64,000 nt of DNA from Rufibacter immobilis. GTDB lineage: Bacteria > Bacteroidota > Bacteroidia > Cytophagales > Hymenobacteraceae. Positions 17,881 through 25,930 of this stretch are shown in pieces. Within the stretch, counting starts at the first letter, position 1; each line of letters opens with the position of its first letter. The stretch spans positions 928,793-992,792 of the forward strand of contig NZ_RJJE01000009.1 of the NCBI RefSeq assembly GCF_003721565.1. The letters run 5' to 3'. A program made the position numbers and the translations under genes. The notes beneath the pieces are model-generated. The model saw only the letters and a program-made list of their open reading frames with translations, ran no database searches and was not told the origin of the DNA.

Positions 17881-18046
17881 CCCTTTTTGGGCAGCAATGC
17901 CCAACCTGGAAAGCCCCTGCGGCAGAAAACGGCTAACCTTCACGGGCAAATTCGCGTTGTAGACCTTTGGATTCAACTTTATCTGAGGTAGCCCTTCTGC
18001 TGCTTCCTTTGACAAGTCTACGGGCTGTACCGCTCTCACCTATTTT

Positions 18047-19234
18047 ATGGAAAAAGAAGATCTCATCCGGAAAGCTGGCAACTATGTATTCACGCTTTTT
18101 AAGGAGAAGTTGTCTAAAAAATTAGTGTACCACAATTACAAACACACGTTTGAGGTGGTCAAAGAGGCCAGGCAATTGGCCGATGATTGTATGCTGCCCG
18201 AGGACGAGCAGGAAATTCTCCTTTTAGCGGCCTGGTTCCATGACACCGGCTACATCTCTACCTATGAGAACCATGAAGACGAGAGCATAGACATTGCCAC
18301 GGCCTTTCTGCGCGAACAACAATACCCCGAAGAGAGAATCACACAGGTATGCCGCTGCATCATGGCCACCAAGCAGGGCCAGATCACGCACCACCTCCTG
18401 GAAGATATTCTGGTAGACGCAGACATTGCCAACATTGGGAAAGACACTTTCTTCGCCACTGCTGAGCTGCTGCGCGTGGAGTGGGAAATTTACCTGGGCC
18501 GTACCTTCACAGACCTGGAGTGGGCGCAGTACCAGCTAGACTTTCTGCTGTCGGTTTCCTTCCGGACGCAGCCGGCGCAGGCCCGGTTCTCCAAACAACT
18601 GAGCAAAAACATACAGGCCCAGCGCAACCATCTGCAAGAGCTTTCTAAAAAGAAAAAGAAGAAAGAGAAGAAGAACCGGGAGAACCTGGCGCAGCCCAAA
18701 CGCGGCATTGAGACCATGTTCCGGAGCACCTATGACACCCACATCAGCCTTAGCGCTATCGCCGATAATAAAGCCAACATGATGATCAGCCTCAACGCCA
18801 TCATCATGTCCATCATTATCACCTACCTGGGTACTAAGTCTTCCATTATTGGGGCCGAGTTCACCCGCAATCCTATCCTCATGATTCCGGTGGGCATTCT
18901 GTTGGCCACCACGCTGGCTTCCGTGATCTCGGCCATTATTTCGGCGCAGCCGGAGGTGACCAGTTTCCGGTTGCGGCCCAACAAGCTCACTAGCCGCCGC
19001 ATTAACCTGCTGTTCTTCGGGAACTTCACCAAGGTGCCTCTGGAGGACTTCCAGAACGGGATGCATGACATCATGCGCGACAAGAACGCCCTATACAACA
19101 ACATGATCACTGACATTTACTACCTGGGCGACGTACTCAAAAACAAGTACCGGCTGCTACGTATTTCCTACACCATCTTCATGATTGGCATTATTCTCAC
19201 CGTAGTATCTTTCGTGATTGCCATTGCCCGCTAA
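18047..19234 (+). CDS. HD-domain phosphohydrolase fused to a Pycsar-effector-like (PycTM, DUF5706) membrane domain
   Basis: A 395-residue fusion. Residues 1-190 form an HD hydrolase: His33 in HNYKHTFEVV, His65-Asp66 in AAWFHDTGYI and Asp124/Asp126 in DILVDADIANIG give the metal ligands. HD domains of this type often cleave cyclic nucleotides or (p)ppGpp. A Lys-rich linker (SKKKKKKEKKN) leads to the C-terminal part, about 240-395, with signature ISLSAIADNKANMMISLNAIIMS and three to four membrane helices, as in the PycTM effector family that acts downstream of cyclic UMP or CMP in Pycsar immunity. The neighbour on the opposite strand has class III cyclase homology. Known: the domain families. 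Inferred: that it senses or destroys a cyclic nucleotide and perturbs the membrane. It may also be a housekeeping gene, since this fusion is widespread in the phylum. Confidence 0.82.
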   Translation: MEKEDLIRKAGNYVFTLFKEKLSKKLVYHNYKHTFEVVKEARQLADDCMLPEDEQEILLLAAWFHDTGYISTYENHEDESIDIATAFLREQQYPEERITQVCRCIMATKQGQITHHLLEDILVDADIANIGKDTFFATAELLRVEWEIYLGRTFTDLEWAQYQLDFLLSVSFRTQPAQARFSKQLSKNIQAQRNHLQELSKKKKKKEKKNRENLAQPKRGIETMFRSTYDTHISLSAIADNKANMMISLNAIIMSIIITYLGTKSSIIGAEFTRNPILMIPVGILLATTLASVISAIISAQPEVTSFRLRPNKLTSRRINLLFFGNFTKVPLEDFQNGMHDIMRDKNALYNNMITDIYYLGDVLKNKYRLLRISYTIFMIGIILTVVSFVIAIAR

Positions 19235-19248
19235 TGTGGACCATTGTT

Positions 19249-19295
19249 AAAGCAAGAGGGGCTGCCGTTCTAAAAACGGCAGCCCCTCTTGCTTT
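19249..19295. terminator. Strong bidirectional terminator-like hairpin
   Basis: aaagcaagaggggctgccgtt / aacggcagcccctcttgcttt, almost perfect with a 4-5 base loop and a following TATTTT run. It closes the HD/PycTM gene and also faces the convergent DUF2652 gene. Confidence 0.88.
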
Positions 19296-19335
19296 ATTTT
19301 GGCCGGTATTTACTTGGTCCTTGAAAGGCAGAAAT

Positions 19336-19374
19336 CTGTTTTGAGGCTGTTTTTGGAAAAAGGGCCGCTAAACG
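19336..19374. repeat. Degenerate TTAGGGGC palindrome, copy 7
   Basis: ctgttttgaggctgtttttggaaaaagggccgctaaacgc: the right half and centre are recognisable and the left arm has diverged. It lies between the HD/PycTM and DUF2652 stop codons. Confidence 0.7.
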
Positions 19375-19380
19375 CAAACT

Positions 19381-20535
19381 TCAGGAAGAAGCCCGCTGCT
19401 GCCGGTTCTGCTGGATCTGCTCACACAGTACCTTGAGTTGGTGCAAAGACGCTTTCATGAACCCTTTGATCTGCTTGCGGCCGAAGTAGTCATAGAAATA
19501 ATCGCCCACTGACACGCGGCTGTAGTGGAATTCCAGCGTAATCTGGGTCCCTTCCTTCTCCTCGTGCAGGTAGTAGAAGATGAGCGAGTTGGGGAACATC
19601 TTGAAGTTGGCCATTTTCTCAATCACCTCTATTCTCTCTGGGGTAATGCGGCTCTGGAGCGTCTGCATTTCTATAGACCCGCCTTTCTCCATTTCGCATA
19701 GGTAATTGGTGCCAATGCGGTTGATCTTCTTGGTATCAAACTGGGCAGCTTTTACCCGGTGCATCCACTTAGGTTTGAGGCGGTAGTTCTGGATAACCCG
19801 TAGCACCAAATCTACCGGCGCCTTGATGTGGTCTTTGAGCGAGAACGTGTTAGGGTACTGCTTATGGGTATGCTCCACCTCGGGGTCGGTGACCAAGAGG
19901 CGCAGCGGCGTGAGGAACGCATATTTGTAATGGATGTCGCCCACGTGGTCATAGCTGTTCATGCCGTCTTTGAGCTGCGACCACTCAAAGTTCTGCACCA
20001 CTTCCGCGGGGTTCTGGGTCTTTAGGTAACCTTCGGTCATGAGCACGTACTCAGAGCCCTCAATGCTGTTTTTGAGCAGGCGGTGCGCCAAAATCACATC
20101 AGTACCCATCAGTTTGATGTGGTCCCTGATCTGGGTAACACTGATGCGCCCGTAGTGCACCACTATTTTGAGGGTGAGTTTGTTGTCTGAGAGTTTGGCG
20201 CTGGGCAGAAACTTATCCCGGTCCATAATGCGCAGGTAATTCTGGAAGTCCAGGAAAATCTGCTTGCACTGGCTCACCATCTGCTCAATGGCCGGCGGAT
20301 CACCTATTTTATAGAACAGAATGGCGTCTCCCTGTATTTCACAGACCTCCATGTTGAGGATATTGGCCTCAATAATGATTTCCAGCAGGTCTGCAATGAG
20401 GTTACGGCTGTACCTAACGCCGTTTTCATGCATGAACCGCGTAAATCCGCTAATATCTGGGATAAAAAGCAGCGCCGGCTGCGAATCATCCGCCTCATGG
20501 GGTGCTAGAGAAATATTGGTCACTGTTGACTCCAT
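19381..20535 (-). CDS. Class III nucleotide cyclase-like domain (DUF2652) plus START/SRPBCC-like domain
   Basis: A 384-residue cytoplasmic protein. Residues 20-160 align with class III nucleotide cyclases: FIPDISGFTRFM places the first metal Asp at 27, and CEIQGDAILF the second at 70, with Glu66 where adenylate cyclases have Lys and guanylate cyclases have Glu. In GTDVILAHRLL the transition-state Arg152 is kept but the usual Asn is Ile148. Residues about 235-370 resemble a START-like ligand or ring-hydroxylating-associated fold. The gene probably corresponds to DUF2652, common in Bacteroidota with no assigned function. The neighbour across a 147-bp convergent gap is an HD/PycTM fusion. Whether this protein still makes a cyclic nucleotide is uncertain because of the missing Asn. 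Confidence 0.75.
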   Translation of the reverse strand: MESTVTNISLAPHEADDSQPALLFIPDISGFTRFMHENGVRYSRNLIADLLEIIIEANILNMEVCEIQGDAILFYKIGDPPAIEQMVSQCKQIFLDFQNYLRIMDRDKFLPSAKLSDNKLTLKIVVHYGRISVTQIRDHIKLMGTDVILAHRLLKNSIEGSEYVLMTEGYLKTQNPAEVVQNFEWSQLKDGMNSYDHVGDIHYKYAFLTPLRLLVTDPEVEHTHKQYPNTFSLKDHIKAPVDLVLRVIQNYRLKPKWMHRVKAAQFDTKKINRIGTNYLCEMEKGGSIEMQTLQSRITPERIEVIEKMANFKMFPNSLIFYYLHEEKEGTQITLEFHYSRVSVGDYFYDYFGRKQIKGFMKASLHQLKVLCEQIQQNRQQRASS

Positions 20536-21039
20536 GGAAATTATGCTAAATCAGAAGCCTGCCTGTTGAGTCCCTCCACTTCGGCTTCGGCTGTGGGCTG
20601 TCTGCCAACGCCACATATACGTGAATACTGCCTCTTTCTTTGCCTTTCTGCCCCACTTGTTTCAAATTTTCCTGCTAATGCCTGTTTCAGGCCTGCAACA
20701 GAACAACGGCATTGGGAGCATGGTGAGATATGTACGTAATGTTGCTTGCAGAGATTGTAAAATTTTAAACTAGGTTTTCTTTAAAAACAAGGCATTCAGG
20801 CACTGGAAAACCCAACCACATAGATAATGCAAATGCATTCGCTTTTAGGTAAAGGCAGTGTAACGGAAAGAAACCAGAGTAGTCTATTTGCTTGGTTATT
20901 TCCTAAAAGGCTTTTCCTTACCCGCACCAGCGCCTATAAATTGTATCTTCCTGAAGATCAGGAGACAAACCATCTACTGCTATTGGGGCAGTTATTCTCT
21001 CTCCTGCGGCACATCTATGGGCATATACGTTACATAGCA
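20536..21039. other. Non-coding stretch, A+T rich
   Basis: No supported gene. The open frame at 20827-21180 runs through a palindrome copy, has no recognisable domain, and is treated as spurious. The region presumably carries the promoter of the DUF2652 gene, which I cannot place. Confidence 0.5.
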
Positions 21040-21083
21040 TTGCGTTTAGGGGCTATTTTTCTGAAAATAGCCCCTAAACGCAA
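21040..21083. repeat. TTAGGGGC palindrome family, copy 8
   Basis: ttgcgtttaggggctattttt ct gaaaatagcccctaaacgcaa. The centre carries paired changes (ggctatttt/aaaatagcc) relative to the common ggctgtttt form. It lies downstream of the 66-residue protein gene. Confidence 0.93.
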
Positions 21084-21154
21084 CGCATTATTTTATAGGC
21101 ACGGCAAAAGAAACAGCAATTGTTTTGAATTTCTGTTTCCCGTTTCTCCTAAAA

Positions 21155-21203
21155 ACAAAAAAGGAGCAAAGAACCGATAACTTGGTTTCTTTTACTCCCC
21201 TTT
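21155..21203 (-). terminator. Terminator of the 66-residue protein gene
   Basis: On the minus strand ggggagtaaaagaaacc / ggttctttgctccttttttg forms an imperfect stem followed by a T-run, about 20 bp after the stop of the gene at 21221-21421. Confidence 0.65.
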
Positions 21204-21220
21204 AAAAACGAGAATGCTAC

Positions 21221-21421
21221 TTAAGAATTCGCTTCAGCGTTTTTAGGCTTACGGCCTCTTTTAGCTCCTTTTGGCTTGTTCATAGAATCTGGGATTTGGT
21301 TCAAAGCCTCGTTCATTTGGCTGAAAATCCCTAACATTAACTGAACATCTTCTACGTTTTGGCAGTCACGGATTACTTCCATCTGCATTTTGTCAAGCTT
21401 GCTTTTAAGTTGTTCTCTCAT
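21221..21421 (-). CDS. Small basic protein with AT-hook-like tail
   Basis: A 66-residue protein of unknown family. The first 45 residues look helical with heptad-like spacing (LKSKLDKMQMEVI...LMLGIFSQMNEAL). The tail KPKGAKRGRKPKNAEANS is basic and contains RGRKP, similar to an AT-hook core. That would fit a small DNA- or nucleoid-associated protein, but this is inference. Support for it being real: a promoter with both boxes just upstream on the minus strand (21453-21481), an ATG start and a terminator downstream. Its surroundings are A+T rich. Confidence 0.7.
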   Translation of the reverse strand: MREQLKSKLDKMQMEVIRDCQNVEDVQLMLGIFSQMNEALNQIPDSMNKPKGAKRGRKPKNAEANS

Positions 21422-21452
21422 AGTATTTATGCTATTTCAAAAAAATCTTTTG

Positions 21453-21481
21453 CAAATATATCAATTAGGTTGAATGCCCAA
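21453..21481 (-). promoter_or_regulatory. Bacteroidota-type promoter for the 66-residue protein
   Basis: On the minus strand TTG (complement of 21479-21481), an 18-bp spacer, then TATATTTG (complement of 21453-21460), about 32 bp upstream of the ATG. This matches the TTG / TAnnTTTG consensus of the phylum. Confidence 0.6.
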
Positions 21482-21733
21482 AAAATACTTTTAATTTATA
21501 TCTCTTATTTTCTCTACGGAAATAGCTCACTTATTTGTTTCTTCACTGGTTCTATTTGTGTTAATTATCCATAATTTTTATTTCATAAATTCTTTACAAA
21601 GCTGATTTTATTTTGATTTTCCTCTTCTTGCGCTATTGCCTGCTCTCCGTAGCTGTGTTGGGACAGGTCCTGAGGCTTACAGGAATTCTAGTGAATTAGC
21701 GTCAACAGTATTTCTTCGCATACTATTTTAATT

Positions 21734-21741
21734 TACTTTTG
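21734..21741 (+). promoter_or_regulatory. Probable -7 box for tRNA-Arg
   Basis: TACTTTTG matches the TAnnTTTG consensus 28 bp before the tRNA. I see no clear TTG box at the expected distance upstream. Confidence 0.45.
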
Positions 21742-21769
21742 TATACAGACAAAGTCATTTTGCTCTGCT

Positions 21770-21841
21770 GGCCCCGTAGTTCAACGGATAGAATAGACGT
21801 TTCCTAAACGTTTGATCTGGGTTCGATTCCCGGCGAGGCCA
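21770..21841 (+). tRNA. tRNA-Arg (anticodon CCU)
   Basis: A 72-nt cloverleaf. D stem GUUC/GAAU, anticodon stem GACGU/ACGUU with loop UUCCUAA (CCU), 4-nt variable loop, T arm CUGGG-UUCGAUU-CCCGG, discriminator A. CCA is not encoded. The acceptor stem GGCCCCG/CGAGGCC has one C5:A68 mismatch. It reads AGG codons. Confidence 0.93.
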
Positions 21842-22276
21842 CACTACCCTCCTCCTGGCCAAAGATTCCTGCTGTTTTCCTGTCTCTCAACAGCGCGCTT
21901 GGCTGCTTTACCTGAGGTAGCCGGTGGTTATTCTCATTCTCTTTTCAGCAGTTCTTTTCTACTTTAGGCTTAACCGCCAAAATCTTTCCACTCAATAGTG
22001 AGCCACTTACCTTCTTTTCTCTTTTGGCACTAAGAATTAACGCTATACGCTTACCGCTGTATCGCCAAACCTCCTTCTGTACTTGTGTTTAAGAAAAGCC
22101 ACCGGCTCTTTTCCCTCCATTTGTTAGCAAGTGAAGCGGTTAACCTACCCCTAAGCAGACAAAGTTTTCAAATTAGGCACTGCTATTTTTTTGGTTGAAT
22201 TGCTCATTAAGGACAATTCTCAATCTTCATTTGAGGCAGAAAATTATTTAAGAACCCACTTCTACAGAGACAATAA
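21842..22276. other. Non-coding stretch after tRNA-Arg
   Basis: About 435 bp with no supported gene, tRNA or repeat copy. I found no repeat of the tRNA 3' end that would mark an integration site. Confidence 0.5.
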
Positions 22277-22305
22277 AAAAGGCAAAACGGGTTTGTTTTG
22301 CCTTT
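22277..22305 (-). terminator. Terminator of the small type IX sorting protein gene
   Basis: aaaggcaaaac / gttttgcctttttt on the minus strand, short loop, T-run on the 3' side, 21 bp after the stop at 22326. Confidence 0.8.
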
Positions 22306-22325
22306 GCAGTATAAGGAGCTTAAAG

Positions 22326-22694
22326 CTAGCGAAGAATTACTTTCCTGACCTCGCTGTAGGTGGGCGTTTCCAGTTTCACGTAATACAATCCTTTGGAGAG
22401 CTTATTCAAATCAATGGTTTTCATATAACGGCTGGCGGGGTCTTGGATTACCTCACGATACACCACATTTCCAATCACATTCATGATCCGGAGATCTGTT
22501 TTTTCTCCCTCAAAACCTTCCAGCGAAATGGTGATAACCCCATTGGTGGGATTAGGGTAAACAGACATAGATTGGTCTTCTACATCAACTTTTGCCTCAC
22601 TTTTCTGTTCCGTTGGCAGCGGCCGGTTTTTCACCTGGGCAGGCAACTCATAGAAACTAAAGCAAATCATTAATAAGAGTAAAAAGTGTTTCAT
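22326..22694 (-). CDS. Small secreted protein, essentially a type IX C-terminal sorting domain
   Basis: A 122-residue protein: signal peptide (MKHFLLLLMICFSFYELPAQ), a short charged spacer, and then a complete type A sorting domain from SVYPNPTNGVITISLEG to YVKLETPTYSEVRKVILR. It has almost no cargo between the two, so it may be a minimal surface protein or the remnant of a larger exported one. The ATG is at 22692-22694. It is divergent from the FAD oxidoreductase gene. Confidence 0.85.
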   Translation of the reverse strand: MKHFLLLLMICFSFYELPAQVKNRPLPTEQKSEAKVDVEDQSMSVYPNPTNGVITISLEGFEGEKTDLRIMNVIGNVVYREVIQDPASRYMKTIDLNKLSKGLYYVKLETPTYSEVRKVILR

Positions 22695-22766
22695 AAGTTT
22701 TCCTTATTCTTGGCAACTAAAACATTCTGGCAATCTGTACCTTAATGGTACGGAATCCAAAACACT

Positions 22767-22774
22767 TAGTTTTG
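22767..22774 (+). promoter_or_regulatory. Candidate -7 box for the FAD oxidoreductase
   Basis: TAGTTTTG fits TAnnTTTG, about 80 bp upstream of the chosen ATG. No TTG box at the standard distance. Confidence 0.35.
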
Positions 22775-22855
22775 TATTTTGAAAGAACAAATACGCATCA
22801 AAAAGGTTTTTACTCTACATCAATTGAATTAATTCAATATTCTAACCCACCCCGC

Positions 22856-23974
22856 ATGAACAACCCGCAAGTCATTGTCATTGGAGGCGGATTAGCCGGC
22901 TTAGTGAGCGCTTTGCAGCTCTCCCAAAAAGGGGTTGAGGTAGTTTTGGTGGAGAAAAAGAGCTACCCTTTCCATAAAGTCTGCGGAGAATATGTGTCTA
23001 ATGAAGTGCGGCCGTATTTGGGTAGTCTAGGGGTAGAGATAGAAGCCCTACAGCCAGCCCAATTAACCCATTTCCTGCTTTCCTCACCCGCTGGCTATAC
23101 CCTGCAAACCCCGCTGGATTTAGGAGGTTTTGGACTAAGCCGCTACCGGTTAGACCAATATTTATACGCGCTGGCCCAGCAGCAGGGAGTTGATTTCAGG
23201 TTGCAGGTGAGTGCCACAGACATTTCCTTTGACGCAGATATCTTTACCGTGACGCTCTCCAACGGCCAGACGCTGCAGGCACCGGTGGTCATTGGGGCCT
23301 ATGGCAAACGCAGCACCCTGGACCGCCGCCTGCAACGCCCCTTCTTTGAGCAGCGGTCGCCGTACCTGGCGGTGAAGTACCACCTGCGCGCGCAGTTGCC
23401 CAAACATGTCATTGCTTTGCACAACTTTTCCCAGGGCTACGCGGGGGTGTCTGCTATTGAGGAAGACCGCTACTGCTTCTGTTACCTTACCACCCGGCAG
23501 AACCTGAAAAAGCACGGTACCATTGCCCAACTAGAGGCCGAAGAGCTCTCCAAGAACCCTCTGCTCCGTGACCTTTTCGCGAACAGCGAATCTCTCTACA
23601 CCCAGCCCGAGGTGATCAACGAAATTTCCTTCGCCCCTAAGGCCTGCCTGGAACAACACGTGCTTATGAGCGGCGATGCAGCCGGCCTGATCACGCCCCT
23701 CTGCGGCAACGGCATGGCCATGGCGATTCACTCTGCCAAGCTACTTTCTGAACAGATCTTACTTTTCCTGAACGGCCAGCAGAACAGAGCCCAACTGGAA
23801 ACGCACTACACCCAACTTTGGCAGCAACAGTTTGCCAGCAGACTGCAGACCGGCCGCGTGGTGCAGCGCCTCTTCGGGCAACCCCTCCTGTCTGATTTAG
23901 TAATAACCGGATTGAAACACATACCCGCCGCCGTGAAAGCCATTATGCGCCGTACCCACGGCAAGCCGTTTTAA
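22856..23974 (+). CDS. FAD-dependent oxidoreductase, geranylgeranyl reductase-like
   Basis: A 372-residue flavoprotein. The dinucleotide-binding loop VIVIGGGLAGLVSA is at residues 6-19, followed by VVLVEKKSYPFHKVCGEYVS as in geranylgeranyl-reductase and halogenase-like enzymes, and the second FAD motif MSGDAAGLITPLCGNGMAMA around residue 275. ATG 22856 (MNNPQVIVIGGG) was chosen; the frame extends to 22745 with no family support. The type III polyketide synthase and methyltransferase lie downstream on the same strand, separated by about 850 bp of non-coding DNA. Together they look like a small polyketide locus in which this enzyme would oxidise the ring or reduce double bonds; this is inference. 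Confidence 0.82.
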   Translation: MNNPQVIVIGGGLAGLVSALQLSQKGVEVVLVEKKSYPFHKVCGEYVSNEVRPYLGSLGVEIEALQPAQLTHFLLSSPAGYTLQTPLDLGGFGLSRYRLDQYLYALAQQQGVDFRLQVSATDISFDADIFTVTLSNGQTLQAPVVIGAYGKRSTLDRRLQRPFFEQRSPYLAVKYHLRAQLPKHVIALHNFSQGYAGVSAIEEDRYCFCYLTTRQNLKKHGTIAQLEAEELSKNPLLRDLFANSESLYTQPEVINEISFAPKACLEQHVLMSGDAAGLITPLCGNGMAMAIHSAKLLSEQILLFLNGQQNRAQLETHYTQLWQQQFASRLQTGRVVQRLFGQPLLSDLVITGLKHIPAAVKAIMRRTHGKPF

Positions 23975-23977
23975 GCA

Positions 23978-24015
23978 CGTTTCGGACGCATTTTCCCAAA
24001 AACGTGCCCGAAACG
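23978..24015. repeat. Variant palindrome, copy 9 (CGTTTCGG form)
   Basis: cgtttcggacgcattttcccaaaaacgtgcccgaaacg: the same length and centre as the main family, but with TTCGG/CCGAA in place of TTAGG/CCTAA in both arms. It begins 4 bp after the oxidoreductase stop. Confidence 0.7.
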
Positions 24016-24017
24016 GA

Positions 24018-24820
24018 ATACCCCTTTTCCACAACATCCACCAAAATAAATAAGCGCCTCCTGCGGCAGCGGGCAACGCAGGGGCGGCACGCCCCAAAGC
24101 GCTTAGCGGGAGCACGCCTGGACGATTCAAGCCTGCAACGGCCCACGCTCCCTATGGAACAGAAGGCTTTAACCAAGTGGTACCGAATTGAAGCTCCGCC
24201 TGTCTGAGCGTCAGCGAGTTCGGAGCTTCTTGATTCTTTTGGTTACTTTTCTCATCAAGGAGAAAAGTGACGAACGTCCGCAGAGCGCATCACGCGCCAA
24301 GAGCTTAGCAGGAAAAGGCGTAAAGAGTAAAGACGGATAGAGCAAACCGGTGCGGCAGTCTTGGTTGTCGGTGAGAACACCAACAACGGCGGGGAAAGGA
24401 GAAAGAGGCTTGGCAGCAACGCAGCGGCTGATATATTCAGCAGAAGAGGGATCAGCGGGTGTAAACATCCCCCTATCCCCTTCAAAGGGGGACTCTGCGG
24501 GGAGAAACAGTTCTCTTGGAATGAACCATTCAGCAAATATGGAACGCAGCGGAAAAGCTTTCAGTAACTAAAGAAGGAAAAAGCATTGCGTTTAGCAGCT
24601 CTTTTTCAAAAAACATGCTCAAAACGCAACTACTCCTTCAGCAAACACCCAAAGCAAAAAACTCAGGCGTCCTAGCCAGCGGCGTCTTCCTTAGATGAAA
24701 AGATAAAACCTGAATTCCCGCTTAGGAGTATGGAAGCAACAGCGGCATTTTAACGGCAGGCGTGGAGGAACAAACGAGGCGCTTTAAACATCTTTCCGCT
24801 TTTTTGCTTATACTTAGAAT
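24018..24820. repeat. Repeat-rich non-coding region ahead of the polyketide synthase
   Basis: About 800 bp without a supported gene. It contains motifs I recognise as recurrent non-coding sequences of Cytophagales: a stretch whose minus strand encodes the familiar KVTKRIKK-type pseudo-peptide with hairpin acttttctc/gagaaaagt at 24246-24269, and the CCCCTATCCCCTTCAAAGGGGG block near 24471-24491. Open frames here are short, overlapping and not credible. The polyketide synthase promoter must lie in its last part. Confidence 0.6.
24586..24629. repeat. TTAGGGGC-type palindrome, copy 10 (diverged)
   Basis: ttgcgtttagcagctctttttcaaaaaacatgctcaaaacgcaa: outer arms are intact, the GGGG/CCCC core is replaced and mismatched. 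Confidence 0.65.
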
Positions 24821-25930
24821 ATGAAGAGTTACCTCTGCGCCATCGGCACGGCTAATCCCCCGTATGCTATTCCTCAGCAGAAAATTGCTGATTTCATGGC
24901 CCAGGCCCTTCTGTTAGACGAGCAGAATACCCGCAAGTTAAAGGCGCTGTACCGGGTTTCCGGCATTGACCAGCGCCACACCACCCTGCCCGATTATGGC
25001 CGCCAGAACGGCGATTATGAGTTCTACCCCAATACCCCGGGGCTGGAGCCGTTCCCTACCGTGGGCGACCGCATGCGCGAGTACCGCAAAGAGGCGCTGC
25101 CGCTCTCCGTGGCCGCCGTGCAGGATTGCCTGGCGCAACTGCCCCACTTCGGCGTAAGCCAGATCACCCATTTAATTACTGTAAGCTGCACAGGCATGTA
25201 TGCTCCCGGGCTGGACATTGAGCTGGTAGAGGCCCTGGGCCTGGATACCCAGGTGCAGCGCACGTGCGTGTACTTTATGGGCTGTTACGCGGCCTTCAAT
25301 GCCCTCAAACTAGCGGATACCATTTGCCGCGCCGATGCCCACGCCCGCGTGCTCATTGTCTGCACCGAACTGTGCACCCTGCATTTCCAGAAGCAGACCG
25401 AGAGCGACCACCTGGTGAGCAACGCCCTCTTCGCCGATGGCGCCGCCGCCGTGCTGGTGAGCCCCCAGCCGCTGTCACAGCTTTCCCTGCGCGTAGACGC
25501 TTTTCACTGTGATCTGGCTCCGTCTGGGCAGAAAGAGATGGCGTGGCACATCCATGACTTCGGGTTTGAGATGACGTTGTCTTCATACGTGCCCGCGCTC
25601 ATCAAACAGGGCATTGGGCAGCTCACGCAGTCGCTCCTGAAGAAGCTGAACCTGAAGTTGGAGGAAGTGGAGCTGTTCGCCATCCATCCGGGCGGGCGCA
25701 AGATTCTGGAGGTGATTGAGCAGGCGCTGGGCCTTACGCCGCAGGACAACCGGCACGCGTACCAGGTGCTGCGGCAGTTCGGGAACATGTCCTCGGCCAC
25801 GGTGCTGTTTGTGCTGCAGGCCCTGTGGCAGGAACTCACGCCCCGGCAGCATGAGGCACCGGTGCTGAGTTTCGCCTTCGGGCCGGGGCTTACGCTGGAA
25901 TCCATGCTACTGACCGTACACCATGTTTAA
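24821..25930 (+). CDS. Type III polyketide synthase
   Basis: A 369-residue chalcone/alkylresorcinol-synthase-like enzyme that extends an acyl-CoA starter with malonyl-CoA and cyclises the chain. The catalytic triad is visible: Cys155 in YFMGCYAAFNALKLA, His289 in LFAIHPGGRKILE and Asn322 in QFGNMSSATVLF. The length fits the bacterial family, and the C-terminal FGPGLTLE loop is present. Its stop overlaps the methyltransferase start by 8 bp (ATGTTTAA), a sign of translational coupling. Product is unknown; alkylpyrones or alkylresorcinols are plausible because type III synthase plus methyltransferase pairs make those in other bacteria. Confidence 0.92.
   Translation: MKSYLCAIGTANPPYAIPQQKIADFMAQALLLDEQNTRKLKALYRVSGIDQRHTTLPDYGRQNGDYEFYPNTPGLEPFPTVGDRMREYRKEALPLSVAAVQDCLAQLPHFGVSQITHLITVSCTGMYAPGLDIELVEALGLDTQVQRTCVYFMGCYAAFNALKLADTICRADAHARVLIVCTELCTLHFQKQTESDHLVSNALFADGAAAVLVSPQPLSQLSLRVDAFHCDLAPSGQKEMAWHIHDFGFEMTLSSYVPALIKQGIGQLTQSLLKKLNLKLEEVELFAIHPGGRKILEVIEQALGLTPQDNRHAYQVLRQFGNMSSATVLFVLQALWQELTPRQHEAPVLSFAFGPGLTLESMLLTVHHV

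Noticed and set aside
20827..21180. 117-residue plus-strand frame
   Set aside because: It runs through a palindrome copy, has no domain and no promoter match.
22191..22673. 160-residue plus-strand frame
   Set aside because: It is the complement of the type IX sorting domain protein, which has clear family motifs.
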